From positions 1,364,001 to 1,428,000 of the forward strand of contig JACDQD010000004.1 in NCBI GenBank assembly GCA_019843655.1: DNA of 64,000 bases, written 5' to 3'. The DNA is from Lethocerus indicus (lineage: Eukaryota; Arthropoda; Insecta; Hemiptera; Belostomatidae). The position numbers and the translations under genes are program-made. Below are positions 1-12,580 of the stretch, piece after piece. A model generated the notes under the pieces. That model was not told where the DNA came from. It made no database searches and saw only the letters and a program-made list of their open reading frames with translations. The stretch's first letter is position 1; each line of letters starts with the position of its first letter.

Positions 1-516
1 CTAAATTTAATTAACCGTTTGTTTCGCGCCCTGATTTTGTATTGAAAAAAAAAAAAAGAAAAGCCCGAAAGTATCAAAGTAGTGGGCGCAGGGGGGGGGG
101 TGGTATTAAGGCGCTACTTTAAAAACAAATTTGATTATTCCTTTGTGGGGGATGTTTAATTTGCGGCCAAATAAGAAAGGCGAAACTTTTTTTTTATACC
201 GAGTTTTTTTCCGGTCTATTATTCGAATAACGACATTACACTGAGGCCGTGGCCGGCGCTCCTTCCTTAATTAAGTTTACTGACGGCGAACGTTTTTAGA
301 GTATACACCAGACGTGTTCTCCATTTTTTCACCCCCCTCCAAGAACGGTCCTTCTCGAGGTCCGTGCGGTCGGCCGAAAAATATCCTCGATTGTTTTAAA
401 TTTCAACGTCAACGGTAATGAATTTCGTTTCGAGCCAAAGCTCTGTGTTCTGCGCTGTATCGGCCGTGAATTATTTACGGTATCCAACGCTACTTTTTGA
501 ATAAAACCTTCTTCAG
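1..516. other. Noncoding, nothing recognised
   Basis: AT-rich sequence with a G10 run at about 91-100. ORFs are short and show no family motifs. Confidence 0.5.
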
Positions 517-652
517 TAATCAGTTTAACATACCTGTTTTGTGGTCCGCGAGGGTTGGAATACCGCACTGCGGTCCGCCAGTACGAGTCACACCGCTACT
601 GAAGACGGCGAACAGGCGAAACCGGTCTAGCAAAAGACCAAACCAGCCGCAA
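517..652. repeat. R1 foldback repeat copy (compact)
   Basis: The conserved left end (TTTAACATACCTGTTTTGTG, then GAGGGTTGGAATACCG) runs from 517 to about 567. It is joined through a short linker to the opposite-strand block ACACCGCTACTGAAGACGGCGA and CCGGTCTAGCAAAAGACC at 590-650. The copy therefore consists of two inward-facing partial arms with the middle deleted. Confidence 0.75.
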
Positions 653-2320
653 ACCGACGGTTTTGTGCAATCGCCCATTAAGCCTCCAAATCGTACCGGA
701 TCAGCCTTGTCGTCACACCACCTCTTAGTGAATTCCAGCAGAATCGCCATTTTTAAGTATATTGAATATTGAATAAAAGGAATTCCACAAGGAATTATAA
801 AATGTGTTGACTCGTTCAAAAACAAGATAATTTTTGTAAGTAATGTCTACGGAAATACAAAACGCTTTGTAATTTTGTTGTTATATTCTCATTCAGTTCG
901 TTTCATAGAGCTGTTCATCTACGCATGGCGGCTACCTACGTAGTCCCAATTAGTACTCATTTCTTTTGTAAATCTGTATATTAGGATAGTATAGCGCTGC
1001 GGGTATAACGATAGAAATTGATTGAATTATTGGGAGATCCTTCGGGGGTTTTACACTATCCCTATTTTCCCGTTTTCAATTCGAGCGTACCGCTAGAAAT
1101 CTTGGAAAGATACTTTTTCTGTCAATACTTTTTTTTTTGCCTCCTGTATTGTTTTTTGCCCCCTTTTAGTTAACAGAACATTAGAGGGAGTGGGAAAGAA
1201 GCGGGGCTTCCTAATTGTTGTTCTCGGCCAAGTGGAATGAGGGGACGCGGATGAGGCTGAGGTGGAGGAGGAGGAGGAGGAGGAGGAGGAGGAGGAGGAG
1301 GAGGAGGGACGGTCTGACGTCATAGCCCCCTCCGAGCCCCATTACGTCAGAGATTGATCTCCTGGCGGGCCCCGGCCGCTAAGTGAAATCCTTATCGCGG
1401 CATAGTCCTCAGCCCCATTGCGTCCAGGATGGCCGCCTTACCTACTATCCACAAGCCCAGCACAATCCACAGTATCGATTGGCCCATTTTCTTTTTTCAT
1501 CCAAAACTTTTTGACTCTTTTGTTTGACGCTTCTGACGACTCTGGTCATGAAATGCTCGTTACTCGTAGGAATTGTCAGAAATCGCAGTGAAATACATTC
1601 ACTGAAACGTCGGTCGAGAACTGTTACAGCGCAAGCGGCGATTACACCGTACCGAGTGGATCTAAAAAGCTCTATTTGTACCGCCGCCCTGACCTTTCAT
1701 AGAAGGCGTTCGGAGAACAGCCGTGTGGATGCAAATTATATTGGAATCAATTAGTTCGTATTAAATTGTCTATAAGAGGAATGTAAATAAACCGGCAATT
1801 AATTGAGCCAACCTACCGAACTTGTATAGGGAACATTCAAAAGTTTGAGTCGTTCCCAAGTTATTTGACTTCGAGTTGGAACTAGATGTTTCCAAGTTCA
1901 AACTACTCGCATGCGATATTCCGAAGTTAAATTGAAATAGCCGAGGTATAAATTGACGTCGGAATATTCAAATTGAAGGTGCAAATAAGTATTCTTCACT
2001 GGAGCCGGGTAAAGGCATCGTTACAACGAAGGGCTATTTGTCATTATTAAGTGTCATTGAATCGCGCGATGACAAAATAATGATATCTGTTTGAATCATC
2101 GTTCTAACGACGAAACTACAATCGAATGCTCATTTCATTTATACTATTTTTCCGATTGCGAATTTATTTCACGTCCCGAGAAAATGAATTAGAGGAGCAT
2201 AATAGACTGACATCCAAGGATTATTCACGAAATTTACACTAAATTTTATTACGGACTATATTTCAATCTTCCCTTTAAAATTGAAATAACGTGACGCACA
2301 GAAACCGTTTAATAAAGATC
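653..2320. other. Noncoding, only a GGA tract recognised
   Basis: Apart from the GGA microsatellite and a GC-rich patch at 1320-1440, I see no gene, repeat or element. Confidence 0.5.
1264..1308 (+). repeat. (GGA)n microsatellite
   Basis: About 15 uninterrupted GGA units. It produces artefactual poly-Ser/poly-Gly-like ORFs on both strands. Confidence 0.95.
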
Positions 2321-2529
2321 TATTAGGGGTACCCAAAAGTAATCGACATTTTGACTTTGGAATTCATTTTATTTAGCTAAAAAAGAAATTTTAATTATTA
2401 ATTCGCCGATATTATCGACAACTCTCCGGCCACTTTTCCGGCAAATTTTCGATTCCCCTCTTGAAAAACTCCTCAAGACCAAAATATACATTTTATCAAA
2501 TTGTCGATTACTTTTGGGTACATCCAATA
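2321..2529 (-). mobile_element. Mariner-derived MITE, copy 1
   Basis: This is a 0.2-kb element with terminal inverted repeats: GGGTACCCAAAAGTAATCGACA on the left and its complement TGTCGATTACTTTTGGGTAC on the right. TA flanks it on both sides, as for Tc1/mariner. On the minus strand the interior encodes a degraded end of a mariner transposase (about 30 codons, RGIENLPEKW-like, frameshifted), then the trailing sequence. It matches 43325-43533 over its whole length, so both derive from the same internally deleted parent. Confidence 0.8.
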
Positions 2530-3257
2530 ATACGTATGTGTTGTAGGAACATCGCAAAAGAAGGATAACAGAATGTTTTTAGGATGTAACATTTTTCATA
2601 ACGTTGTAAATTCTCGAAGTTTACACTTCCGATCCTTCTAACTGTATGAAACAATATTTCGAAATCGAATATTATTACGATAAATATATAATATCATAAA
2701 AAACACTCAGATGTAGGATATATAAAATTGAGGAATTCAAATCTTATTCCTGTCCAGTTAGAGTAAAGTCTAGCTAAAAGACTGGTTCATTGCTTATGCG
2801 AAATGTTCCGATTTCATACGGTGGAAACCTAGATAAGGGTATGTCTGAGGGCTAGTGTCGGCCCTAATGGAATTGAGTCGGAGATGGACTTGAGGCACAC
2901 CCCACAGCAGAGCCAATTATAGGAACCGACTTGAACCGAGAGTGTTTGTCGAGTGGCCACCTGTCCGCTTCATTGATTCCCACTGATGGGCCCCTAAATA
3001 AAAAAAAAGGCTCCGGCCCCCACAATAAAATCCTTTAACTCCTGAGGAGAACTAAAAAAAAAGAACCCCCCGGAGCAAGGATTTTATGGCCCTTTCCAAC
3101 TTGATAGACTGTTAAATAATTTTTGGCCCTAATAGTGTATTATTAAACCCCCCCCCCCCCCCCGACTCACTGATTCTCGGTTCAAACATTTTGTCTTTCT
3201 CAAACTTTGGTATCGCACTGTTGTCGTCAGTAAAACTGTTTATATAGTAAAATTTCT
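2530..3257. other. Noncoding, nothing recognised beyond a poly-C run
   Basis: AT-rich; the sequence 2860-3000 is balanced in composition but shows no coding signal. Confidence 0.5.
3148..3163 (+). repeat. Poly-C run (16)
   Basis: An uninterrupted homopolymer. Its length may be uncertain for sequencing reasons. Confidence 0.9.
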
Positions 3258-3486
3258 TACCGTAGGTTTTTGGTGTTTCTGTCTCGTCTCGCTGGTTTCG
3301 GCCGCTCGCCATCTTCAGTAGCGGTGTCAGTCAATGTCGGCAGTTTGATGTTTTTCGGGGCATCTGCAGCAGCCGAAACCGGTCTAGCAAAAGACCGAAC
3401 CGGCGAGAGGAGACAGCAACACCACAGACCAAAAGGGGTATTACAACCCCTCGCAGACCACAAAACAGGTAAGTTAAACTAATAAA
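3258..3486. repeat. R1 foldback repeat copy (two arms)
   Basis: The left arm at 3258-3334 reads ACCGTAGGTTTTTGGTG, GTCTCGTCTCGCTGG, then GCCATCTTCAGTAGCGGTGT. It lacks the GGTCTTTTGC block. The right arm at about 3366-3486 is the inverted unit, including CCGGTCTAGCAAAAGACCG and ending in CCACAAAACAGGTAAGTTAAAC. The central linker carries a TGTCGGCAGTTTGATGTTTTTCGGG-like segment also seen after the R1 copy near 57030. Confidence 0.8.
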
Positions 3487-5449
3487 AGTTCCGTTCCCGC
3501 TTTTTACTCATCCTAATTTATTAGTGAGCAATGACTCTCCTCTTTACTAGTCCTTTATCCCCAAAACTGGGGCTTAAACTGTAGTCCAGATAACAATAAC
3601 TGCAGGTCAGAAAATGCCACCGATGGGCGGATTCTTTTATGCCGGCTGTCAACTGTAAGCACATAACTGTAAGGTCGATTGTACAATAAATAAAAAGTTA
3701 AACGAAAAATTAAAGTCAGTTCATTCCAGGATTTTATTTCTACTGAATTCCGTTCTGTTCGGCATTCGCCCGTCGCCGTCCAATCTGTTGCGGGGGCGGG
3801 TAAAGCCCGAAATAATAGATCGATTAATAGGGCCGTCCCTTTCAGGAGGTCTGTTATCCGGACATACCAGCCGAATATACCAGCGCCCCCCCGGGATCAT
3901 ATATATAATAGGGCCGCGGAAATACTCGGCTGTCGAATATTTTCAGGCGCCCTATATGATGGGGCCCCAAGTTTCAAATTCGAGAGGGGGTTGCACAACA
4001 CAATTCCTCCATTAGGAGGCGCGGCGTTTTCATGCCGGCCGCCATTCCGTCTGTCAATTTGAGACACTCGCTGCTGGCTATTTCTGGCCACCGCTCTCCC
4101 TCCCTCCCTCTCTCTCTCTCTCTCTCTCTCCCTCTCTCTCTCTCTGCCTCTTCTCTACTTCGGGTGCATTTCGGGTTATTATGCCGGGGAAATTGTAACA
4201 CGGTAGGCGATTTCAATTAACCGAAAAAGCGTTACGCGTACAATTTTGGAAAACGTCTTGGAAAATTTAAACCTAAAAATAAAAAATATACACGGATAAA
4301 TTATTTTGTTATCGCGTTGTTCCTCTAAACAATAATGATAACTAGACAGGGAAATATTAGGACTGCGGTATAGTGTACTCCATGAGTATAAAAACACGTG
4401 CGAATAGTGTAAATAAATTGGATTAAAAAGTATATTAAATCTCTAATATATAAATAAAAGTATACGTCAATATAAGAATGTATACAGCGTGAAAAACTAT
4501 ACTGGCCTTAGGTTATAGAGTGGCCGGGGGGTAGCAAAAAAAAACAGGAATCGGCGTCATTTGTAATTTCCTCGGCTTAAATAGACCATTTTTTTTTCTA
4601 TCCGGGGGCTTAATCCCCGGGCTCACTGCGAGATAGCACCAGTAACGTCATTTAGATCGGTACATCCCCGATCGGAAACTCCCTTCTGAATTCCCATCGC
4701 CAATATCTCGACCGGCTTTTTGCCCAAGGGTGTTTAACGACCTGTGCTCCCCTTCACACAGCCAGCGGCTTGTTTCAAATTTCAAAATTAAGGCAAGCGT
4801 ACTGATGTATTTTGTTTGTTTTCTTTGACTGTTTAGAACCCGACATGGCTCTCGTGATGAAGATATCATCCGCAAGTGAGACTTTCCTGACTTGTTACTC
4901 TGGACAGAGAAGATTGTGAATTTGTTTGGCTATAGTCAGTTTCAAAGTAGAGGTCTCAACAGTCCAAATTTGCGGTTTAAATCAGCTCCGATATAAACTG
5001 AATTCAATCGGAATTTGTTCTTCTCAAGGGCTGTTTTTTTTTTTTTTTGGTGAAGGAAAAGTCAAGAGTAAAGGTTTTCTTTATTAGTTCCTTAATTGGT
5101 CCAGTCGGCATTCGGGTGAGGATCTATCTGCGGAGGGAACTCCTGTGTGCCCGGCGAGTGAATCTTGAAAATTTCTTCTCGCCGGAGGTTCTCGTTAGGG
5201 ACTGCACCGGCGGCGGTTCGGAAATAAACTTGGTAGGGGTGACGCTTTTTCATTCGTTTTCGGAGCGAAAGCTCGAGCCTTTCGAATAAAGTTCGCGTCG
5301 TTTGCGGGAGTGATCCGCCCCTCTTGGGGGCAATTTATAATAATCCATCCTTCTTGTGATCTTCTTGTCTCCGTGCCAGAACCGCACGGACTTCAGGAAC
5401 GGAATAAGTAAGGGTCGATAAGTAAGGGCCGCTAAGCACTATAAAACTA
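3487..5449. other. Noncoding, only a CT tract recognised
   Basis: A GC-rich patch at 3780-4040 and the CT microsatellite. ORFs of 60-80 codons overlap on both strands and carry no domain. Confidence 0.5.
4094..4150 (+). repeat. (CT)n microsatellite
   Basis: CT dinucleotide tract with a few C insertions, in a GC-rich patch. Confidence 0.95.
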
Positions 5450-6319
5450 TAGGGTGTTCCGAAATTAACGCAAGATTTGAATTTGCCACCATTCTTTAAG
5501 TAAAGTTGGTATTAAAAAAAACCATTTGGCAACTTAGGGTTAGTACAAATGGAGCGTTACACGATAGAACAACGTGTTATCATTGTTGAACAATATTTAA
5601 AAAATACTGAAAAGTTATCGAACAAAATCATTTTAGCGATGAAGCACATTTTCACCTTGATGGCGTTGTCAATCGCCAAAATTGCGGCGTTTGGGGTTCA
5701 GAGAACCCATATGTGATTAACGAAAAACGAGCGCATCCTCAACGTGTCACTGTTCGGTGCGGATTTCGGGCTGGAGGCCCATCGTTGGACCATAGTTTTT
5801 CGAAAATGAAACCGGTCAAGGGTGAATGTTACTGGTGCTCGATATCGCGACACGATAACACAGTTCTTTCTGCCTAAACCGGACGATATCGATGCGGATG
5901 ACGTGCGGTTTCAACAAGACGGTGCCGCATGCCCCGTACAGCCCTTGAAACAATTCAATACGCAGAGACACTACCCGGCCGTGTACTCTCTCGTCTCGGT
6001 GATGAATTGCCCCTAGATCGTGTGATTTGACACCGTCGGATTTCTTTTCGTGGGGTTAATCGAAGTCAAAGGTCTATGTGCATCAAGCCCCCAACCTGTA
6101 ATTCAACGCTGCATCAACGAAATTCAGCCAAATTTATGCAAAATGGACAAAAGAGTCCGTATGTTCCAGCAAAGCCGTGGAGGCCATTTACCCGATGTGT
6201 TATTCCATACATAACCCTATCCTGTGTACTTTACGATTCGATAAAAAAATAACAATTTAAAGAAAGAAAACTGCGTTTTTTATTTAATTGAAATCTCGCG
6301 TTAATTTTGGAACACCCTA
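5450..6319 (+). mobile_element. Internally deleted mariner-like transposon
   Basis: The element is bounded by imperfect inverted ends, TAGGGTGTTCCGAAATTAACGC and the complement of GCGTTAATTTTGGAACACCCTA, with TA on each side, typical of the IS630-Tc1-mariner superfamily. At 870 bp it is shorter than an autonomous element (about 1.3 kb). The missing part is the DNA-binding half of the transposase. Confidence 0.88.
5549..6214 (+). pseudogene. Mariner-like transposase, broken and internally deleted
   Basis: The ORF starts MERYTIEQRVIIVEQYLKN at 5549. After about 25 codons it jumps to the catalytic half with a frame change. FSDEAHFHLDG (first catalytic Asp) is at about 5632-5664, FQQDGA (second Asp) at about 5909-5926 and SCDLTPSDFFSWG (third) near 6020-6057. 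The end GGHLPDVLFHT precedes the TAA at 6212. The helix-turn-helix and linker are missing, and several frameshifts and stops interrupt the rest, so it cannot make active transposase. It is identified from these family motifs. Confidence 0.85.
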
Positions 6320-8992
6320 TATAAGTTTCTAAACGCTATATGAATTCTTACTGAAATGATTTTTTGACGAAAGGTAAGTATTTATATTCAATCCCGTGTC
6401 TCTTTTGTTATAAAATACAAAATAATTTTAATATACAATAATTATTTAATTAAATTCTCGATATGTCCAATACTTGCGTTTTGCTTTTTCTTAACATGAC
6501 GGTCAACGTTGGGACTAACTGCGAAGTTTGAGAGCGGTACAGCGGGCTATACTCTGGAGAAGCTGCTAGGTGGGCATGAATAAATAAGGCCCCACTCGTG
6601 AATGCCGGTAATTTAAACCTTGAAAGGAGGGGGTGGGTGGGAGGAGGGAGGGAGGGCCCGGGGGATGAGTCATAAGGTAATGCATAGTGCAGTGTCACAG
6701 CCGGTGAGGGGGCGGCTTTCTCCAGTGTCGAGTGGGCTTCTTTTGGTAAGAGGGGAGGAGGAGGAGGAGGTCTCAACTGGCTTAGCCCGGGGACATAAAC
6801 CAGACCGCCCGGCCCGCTTTTTATTTCAACGACGCCTACTTCCTCCCCTTCCACAGACCAGATCTCACCTCCTCTCCCGCAAACTGTCCCCACAGGGATC
6901 AATCCCGGAATAGATGCGGATTCCGGGGATACCTGAACGGAAATTGCCAATTAACCCTTTGCGATTTTTACCACCGATCAGGTTCCCGTTGACTTCACGG
7001 TCATTTCGGAATAACCGCCTGCTATTTCTACAAATACTGGTTATCTGTTGGGACACATTTAGAGAGTGGTCAGTTAAAGATTTTGACTGTACCGCCCGAT
7101 CGGAAATTTATTAAATACCCCCAACGATCTAACGTCGTTGCAGCTTTCTATAGTAGTGGATTTTCAGGAATATTCACACCGGCGTTAAAAGCCGGGAACA
7201 GGTGTGTACGGTTCTGTGTAAAGGGCCCCTACTAATTGGGACTGATGGGGGTCGGACCCGATAATAATTGGCAATAATTTGGGGCGGCCCCATTTTAATA
7301 TCGGTACGAGATATATACCCCGCGGGCCTCTATTCGCGGCCCGTTCCGCCGCTAACGCTGAATACGCCGCCGGGCACGATAAGCCGGTGCAATTTTCCCA
7401 AATCCCCGGCCCATACGCGGCCATTATCTGCCCCAAGTGAATGTCGCTCTAGAAAAACCGGATTTTTCATTTTCAGTCCGGAATTTGCCCTTATTTGTAC
7501 ACATAATATTGGCGAACTGGGCACACCCAGCGCAGTATGATCTAGCGTTTGAATTTGTTCATTTAAAAACTTTAGAAATTTCGGCGGGGACGGCGGTATC
7601 CTCTAATCATTTCTGACAACGGAAATAACGGTAAATTCTTTTTATAAAGTGGAAGTTATATTATGACTATTTTGTTACCAAATTCATAATGAAACAACGC
7701 CTGTTAGGCAGTTTTACGCGGCGATTATAATCTCGAATCCGCGGATTAAACATAATTATCCAGTTGGTCTAACGATCGGTTATTACTGGGAACTATATTA
7801 ACGAGATTTTTGCAGGGAAGTGTATCAAAATATGCAGATTTTCCTTCCTTAAACGGAATTTACACTCCGTTTATCGATTAAAGTAAGCGACCCAGTTATA
7901 GAACTGAGCTTTTATTAAATGCTAAGTATAAGTCCCGTACAAATCGCGCGTGGAAATAACGCCAAATTTCCTTCTATTACAAAATCTATCCTTGGAAATA
8001 CACTCGTCAGACATCCCATTAAAAATTACGCTCCTTTCCCCGTTTAGAATTTGACCGCTTAATATACATTTACAGCGTGATGTTCCCGGAATCGAATGCT
8101 GGGGGTATATTCCGTTATATTCTTGTTTAACCGAGTCCGTTATTGCTTCAGAGGGCCGCGTCATAATAAGTTTCGGTTCTCTGCAGAACTACAAGTTGTG
8201 CCCAAGTTCCTGTTCTGTCCTGAATAACTTAAACTTCTACGAAATAGCCCAATTAATAAGCGTAAACTTCGGAGATAACATTCTCGAATTAGCGCTTATT
8301 GATCTTAAAGAGAAATTAAAGATTAAACGATACTTTTATTTACAGTGATATTCGATTTTGTTAGTTTTATCAAAATTAATATTGTTCTCGTATGACCCAG
8401 TAAATACTAGTAAATTACAAAGTGTCTCCCAATCATTACGATAGTTTTTGTATCGTTATTTAATTGTATGTAGAAGAGATGAAAGGATTTATTAGTTGAA
8501 ATTTCATAAACGTATATTTGATTACAATTTAGATGCGTCGAATTGGTCGAATTTTACTGCCGTCAGAGACATAGGATTAGAATTGAAATTGGTCCGTATC
8601 AATATTATAATTCAATACGATTCGGTCCGGGCATAGAGTACAATGTACATCTGGATGAATTGGAATGAAATATCCAATTACGCTTTTTTGTGGTTTTCCA
8701 CCGACAATTCCTGGGGACGGGGACATTTTTCCAGTTTTTCCTGCGTTAAATTTGAATCATTATTTTGAGCAAACGCACTTACAATTTGGCGGCACATTGA
8801 GACGCCGCGAAGCGAATTCCGCAGCTATGTGAGGAGCTAAAAGAGGCCGAGACCGAGGTCGTGGTCTGGGCAACAATGAGGCCTCCCGGCAAGCAGCCAC
8901 CCGGAGGACGTCCTCGGGGGATATCTCAGTGCACCGGGCACCAGGGGATCGGGGGAAATCGTTCGACAGTGAAATCAATTTCATGAAAGCTC

Positions 8993-9018
8993 ACCCTCAC
9001 CCCCACCCCCCATCCCCC
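8993..9018 (-). other. G-quadruplex candidate on the minus strand
   Basis: C-runs of 3, 5, 6 and 5 are separated by 1-4 bases on the plus strand, so the minus strand carries four G-runs. Confidence 0.5.
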
Positions 9019-10686
9019 GCCGACGGGCAAAGGGCCACTTTCAATTCCGGCGGAAGAATAAGGAAGTAAACATTCGAGCAGCCTCTGCGTGCACACTTCT
9101 GCAACTTCTCTATTTTTTAATACCATAGTTTTACCAGTTTTATTCCGGGACCGAGTGACGAAGCCAGAACACATCTCAGGTGTTATCAGAAGGTCAACCG
9201 CCTCGCAGTTCAGTCGAATAGTCAACCAGACGAGAGAATGAACCAAAAACCGTGTGAAGCTTTCGGTCAGTGGTTTCTTAATCGGGGTGCGCCCACCCCT
9301 TAGGGGGGCGCAGAAATTTTTAAAAAGAAGGGGTCTGAAGGGGGCGTACGGAAATAGAATTTGGAAAAACTAGACTTAGAACAGTTCAGAAGGTGGCACA
9401 TGCGGCACTTGCTGACCACCAAAAAGGTTAGGTACCGCTGCTTTTGGTCATCATGACTTAATTGTAGGCCGGACAACCGAAGCGTACCTAATTGTGGTAT
9501 CGCACGTGTGGTAATTGGAGGGATGACAAGGCGGACGCGATTGAGCCGGTTTCGAAGAAGCGGATTCTTCAGGTGGGGTTGGGGGAGCAGTATCGAGCGG
9601 GGGCCCACCCTCGCCGTACCGCTGAAAATTGGATACCGTTGGAAAAAAAAAAAGTGGGTTGGAATTAATGGGGTAGGTTGAGGAGGTTCGACTGCAGGGA
9701 GACTTCGAAGAACTGGGTTAACCGACCATCCCCACCCCCGCCACCAACTCTATTACAAATTGTTATCGCCCAATAGGAGTAGAAAAAAACAATTTTTCAA
9801 CCTTCTCTGGGAAAAGTTCGGAAATAATTTAATTCCGAATAATGCCGAATTTCCACTTTTCAAAATCTGACCTCGGTGGGGTCAGAACGAGTGTCGCCTT
9901 TCGCAGACAGAACTCGAATCGCACCGCGTCTCGGAGTGACGTTTCCCTTAAAATATGATTTGGAAAACCAATTTATATACAACCAATTTTACACGTGTTC
10001 ATAGGATTATATGCATATAACTAAAACGAACAAAACCTAGCCCACCTCTTCAGTTACTGTACCTAATTCAGAAAGTGGGCTTCTCAAATTATTCTTTGTT
10101 AACCCATTACACGAGGGGAAAATATTCGGGAAACCTCTAAATATTCCATTGGCCGCAATTACGGTGGAAAAATTAAAATACAAGAGGTGGCGTCTTCTTA
10201 TCGGAAAAATACCGTGAAAGAGGTATCGAACATAAGTATTTTGTAGGTACTGTAAAGGCCAACTATTATTAGTTATACAGCGGCTAGATGTACCTGTAGT
10301 AGTTTGTACATGACATAATCATGATTACTCACATATTCATATCGCATACTTTTACGAACTAATATTCGGTCTTACCGTATAGCTTTCATTGACATCGCCT
10401 CGGTATATTACCTGTTCATGTACTTTTAGTCCTGGTGAAATACAGCGCGGAATCGGAAAGGAGGATCGAATACAAAATGGGAGAGTTTCATGGAAAATTA
10501 AAATCTAAAAGGTGAACAAGAGTTCCCCATTAGGGGTTCCTCGTTAGACCCGTCATCCCCAATTCTCCAAATATCAATCAAATCGCCATCCTGGACGAAT
10601 TAAATTTGGATAAAGTCCTGTTTTAGTCGGTCGTAGTCAGCACCGAGTTTAACCGTAGGCCGGATAGCCGAGGAAGGACACACCAA

Positions 10687-10722
10687 GCCGCCGCCGCCGC
10701 CGCCGCCTCCGCCGCCTCCTCC
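10687..10722 (+). repeat. (GCC)n microsatellite
   Basis: GCC units with TCC interruptions, followed by C/T-rich sequence. Confidence 0.9.
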
Positions 10723-12481
10723 GGGTCCGGTTTCATTGATTTATAAAAAAAAGGGAGCCCCTGCGTCATCAGCCCTGTCTCTCCTTTCTCCTCCTCCTTC
10801 ACCCGACCACTCTAGTCCCCGTCTCCACACACTCCACAGTTCTTCTCCAACGGTCTATTGTTCTCCATTGTATCTCTAGTCCCTCCCCAACCCCCGGAGC
10901 CGCACCATCCCACGCCCCCTTCGTAGCCTTCAAAGGAAAAGGGCCATCGATTTGAGTCCCGGCCGAGGCGCCGGCCGGCAAAACTTCCTGACATCGGCTA
11001 CTGTTTGCCCCCGTCCGGGGACAATTTATTATACTTCTAATATTTCATTCTACGCCTGACCAGAAACTGTATTAAGAACAGCCGATCTAATTTTCCCCAA
11101 GGTAACTGTTTTCTGTGCGGTAACGTTCGTTTAACAAACGACATTTCTATATTTGACGCGAAAATATAAATTTATATTATTATAATTTAAAAAAATAATA
11201 AGGATTATAATTACGAAATAATACAATCATCCAAACAAAAGAACGCACCGAACACAGACTCCGAACCAGATAAGGGTAAATTATTGAGAGGCCACAGAAG
11301 ATCACTAGAACCAAAGTATTTCAAACTCCCTCAGACATATTCCAAGATAGATACTGTTTAAAAGTATTTTAAACATCAATTGTATATATTTATACATGTT
11401 TAACTGTATTTGAATGATTTTAATAAGGTTTTTCAAGCTTGGTTGTTATTTTCAATTCAATCAGGAAACATTGCAACAGGCACAAGTTAATCAGACATTA
11501 TATTAGTGAGCATGTAAGAAGGTGTTACGCAATGTTGCTTTATTTCTACTTATTTAATTAAAATTGAAAAAGTAGATGATAAGGCTACTAGATTTACATT
11601 CGAACTGAGTCGATTCCGGGGAAATGCAGAATTCCATTAAAATGTTAGGAGAAAAGCCGAAAATCCAGTTCGAAGGCGGATGCAGTAAGTTCTGTACAAG
11701 TCTTAAATCTGAGAGTGGCCGCTTTATGAATATAAGCCTCGGCGAAGCATTTAGCCGCGCAGTTAAGTTTAAATCCGCCTCTTAATTACTTAGGAATTAT
11801 GACAAACCTCAGCTAATTAAGCGAGCTCCCCTTCAGAGGTTAAAGGAAACGCCCGGGCGAAGTGCTCTGACTAAATTCCTGGGCTTCGGCTAAGATATAA
11901 TTAGGATCGTCTCGCACACGTACACGTCTGCAGTCTGAAAATATTATAAACGTGCTATTTCGAACAGAATTTGAGCTATACGGATGATGTATTGTGATTT
12001 CGTTTAAATTCCTCGCCATGTATCGACTTGCCAGCGTTTCCTGTAAAGCAATTAAAATGCACCGAGTAAATGTTTGCAGTCATAATTGAAATTGGGCGAA
12101 GCCGGGGACGTCCTCGTGGAACATGAAATGGCGCCGAAGTAGCCAAGCTTTGGAGGGGAAAATTTTCATCAACAACGAGAATCTATTTAATAACAACGAG
12201 CGCTTATATTGTACAGTCTATTAGAATGACAATTGGAACGTCTAGACGGCTTATTTGACCGAATGAATTCGGTCGGGAACGAACAAAAGGTCCCAGGACA
12301 GAAAGGATAAAAGAGATTCTCACTATGCCGAGAGAATCGGAAAACTGATTTTATTAATTCAACCGTAATTCTACCCGAACAAAAGAGATATTTCAATTGT
12401 AGTATGTATTAAAAAAGATACAAAAATCGACACACCGCCCTCACTTGAGGGTATATCAATATCTGCTGTAAGAAATGTTCA

Positions 12482-12580
12482 AAAGTGCCAAAAGTGACTA
12501 ACACCGCTACTGAAGATGGCGACGAAGCAAACGACCAAACCGGCGTGGGAGACAGAAAAACACGCGAAATCTACGGTAAT
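12482..12580 (-). repeat. R1 repeat, right-arm fragment
   Basis: It matches the inverted R1 unit: AAGTGACTAACACCGCTAC, TGAAGATGGCGA, then ACCAAACCGGCG, GAGACAGAAAAACAC and AATCTACGGTA. The CCGGTCTAGC block is deleted. Confidence 0.7.

Larger units (their letters stand above)
6320..12481. other. Noncoding mosaic of GC-rich patches in AT-rich DNA
   Basis: G-rich 6628-6770, GC-rich 7180-7440, C-rich 8990-9018 and the GCC tract at 10687 stand out. The longest ORF (6450-6950, minus) is a low-complexity product of the G-rich strand. No exon or transposon is recognised. Confidence 0.5.

Noticed and set aside
1093..1323. ORF with a poly-Ser run
   Set aside because: Direct product of the GGA microsatellite.
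6450..6950. A 166-codon minus-strand ORF
   Set aside because: It is Pro/Ser-rich because of the G-rich plus strand, overlaps ORFs on the other strand and carries no recognisable domain.
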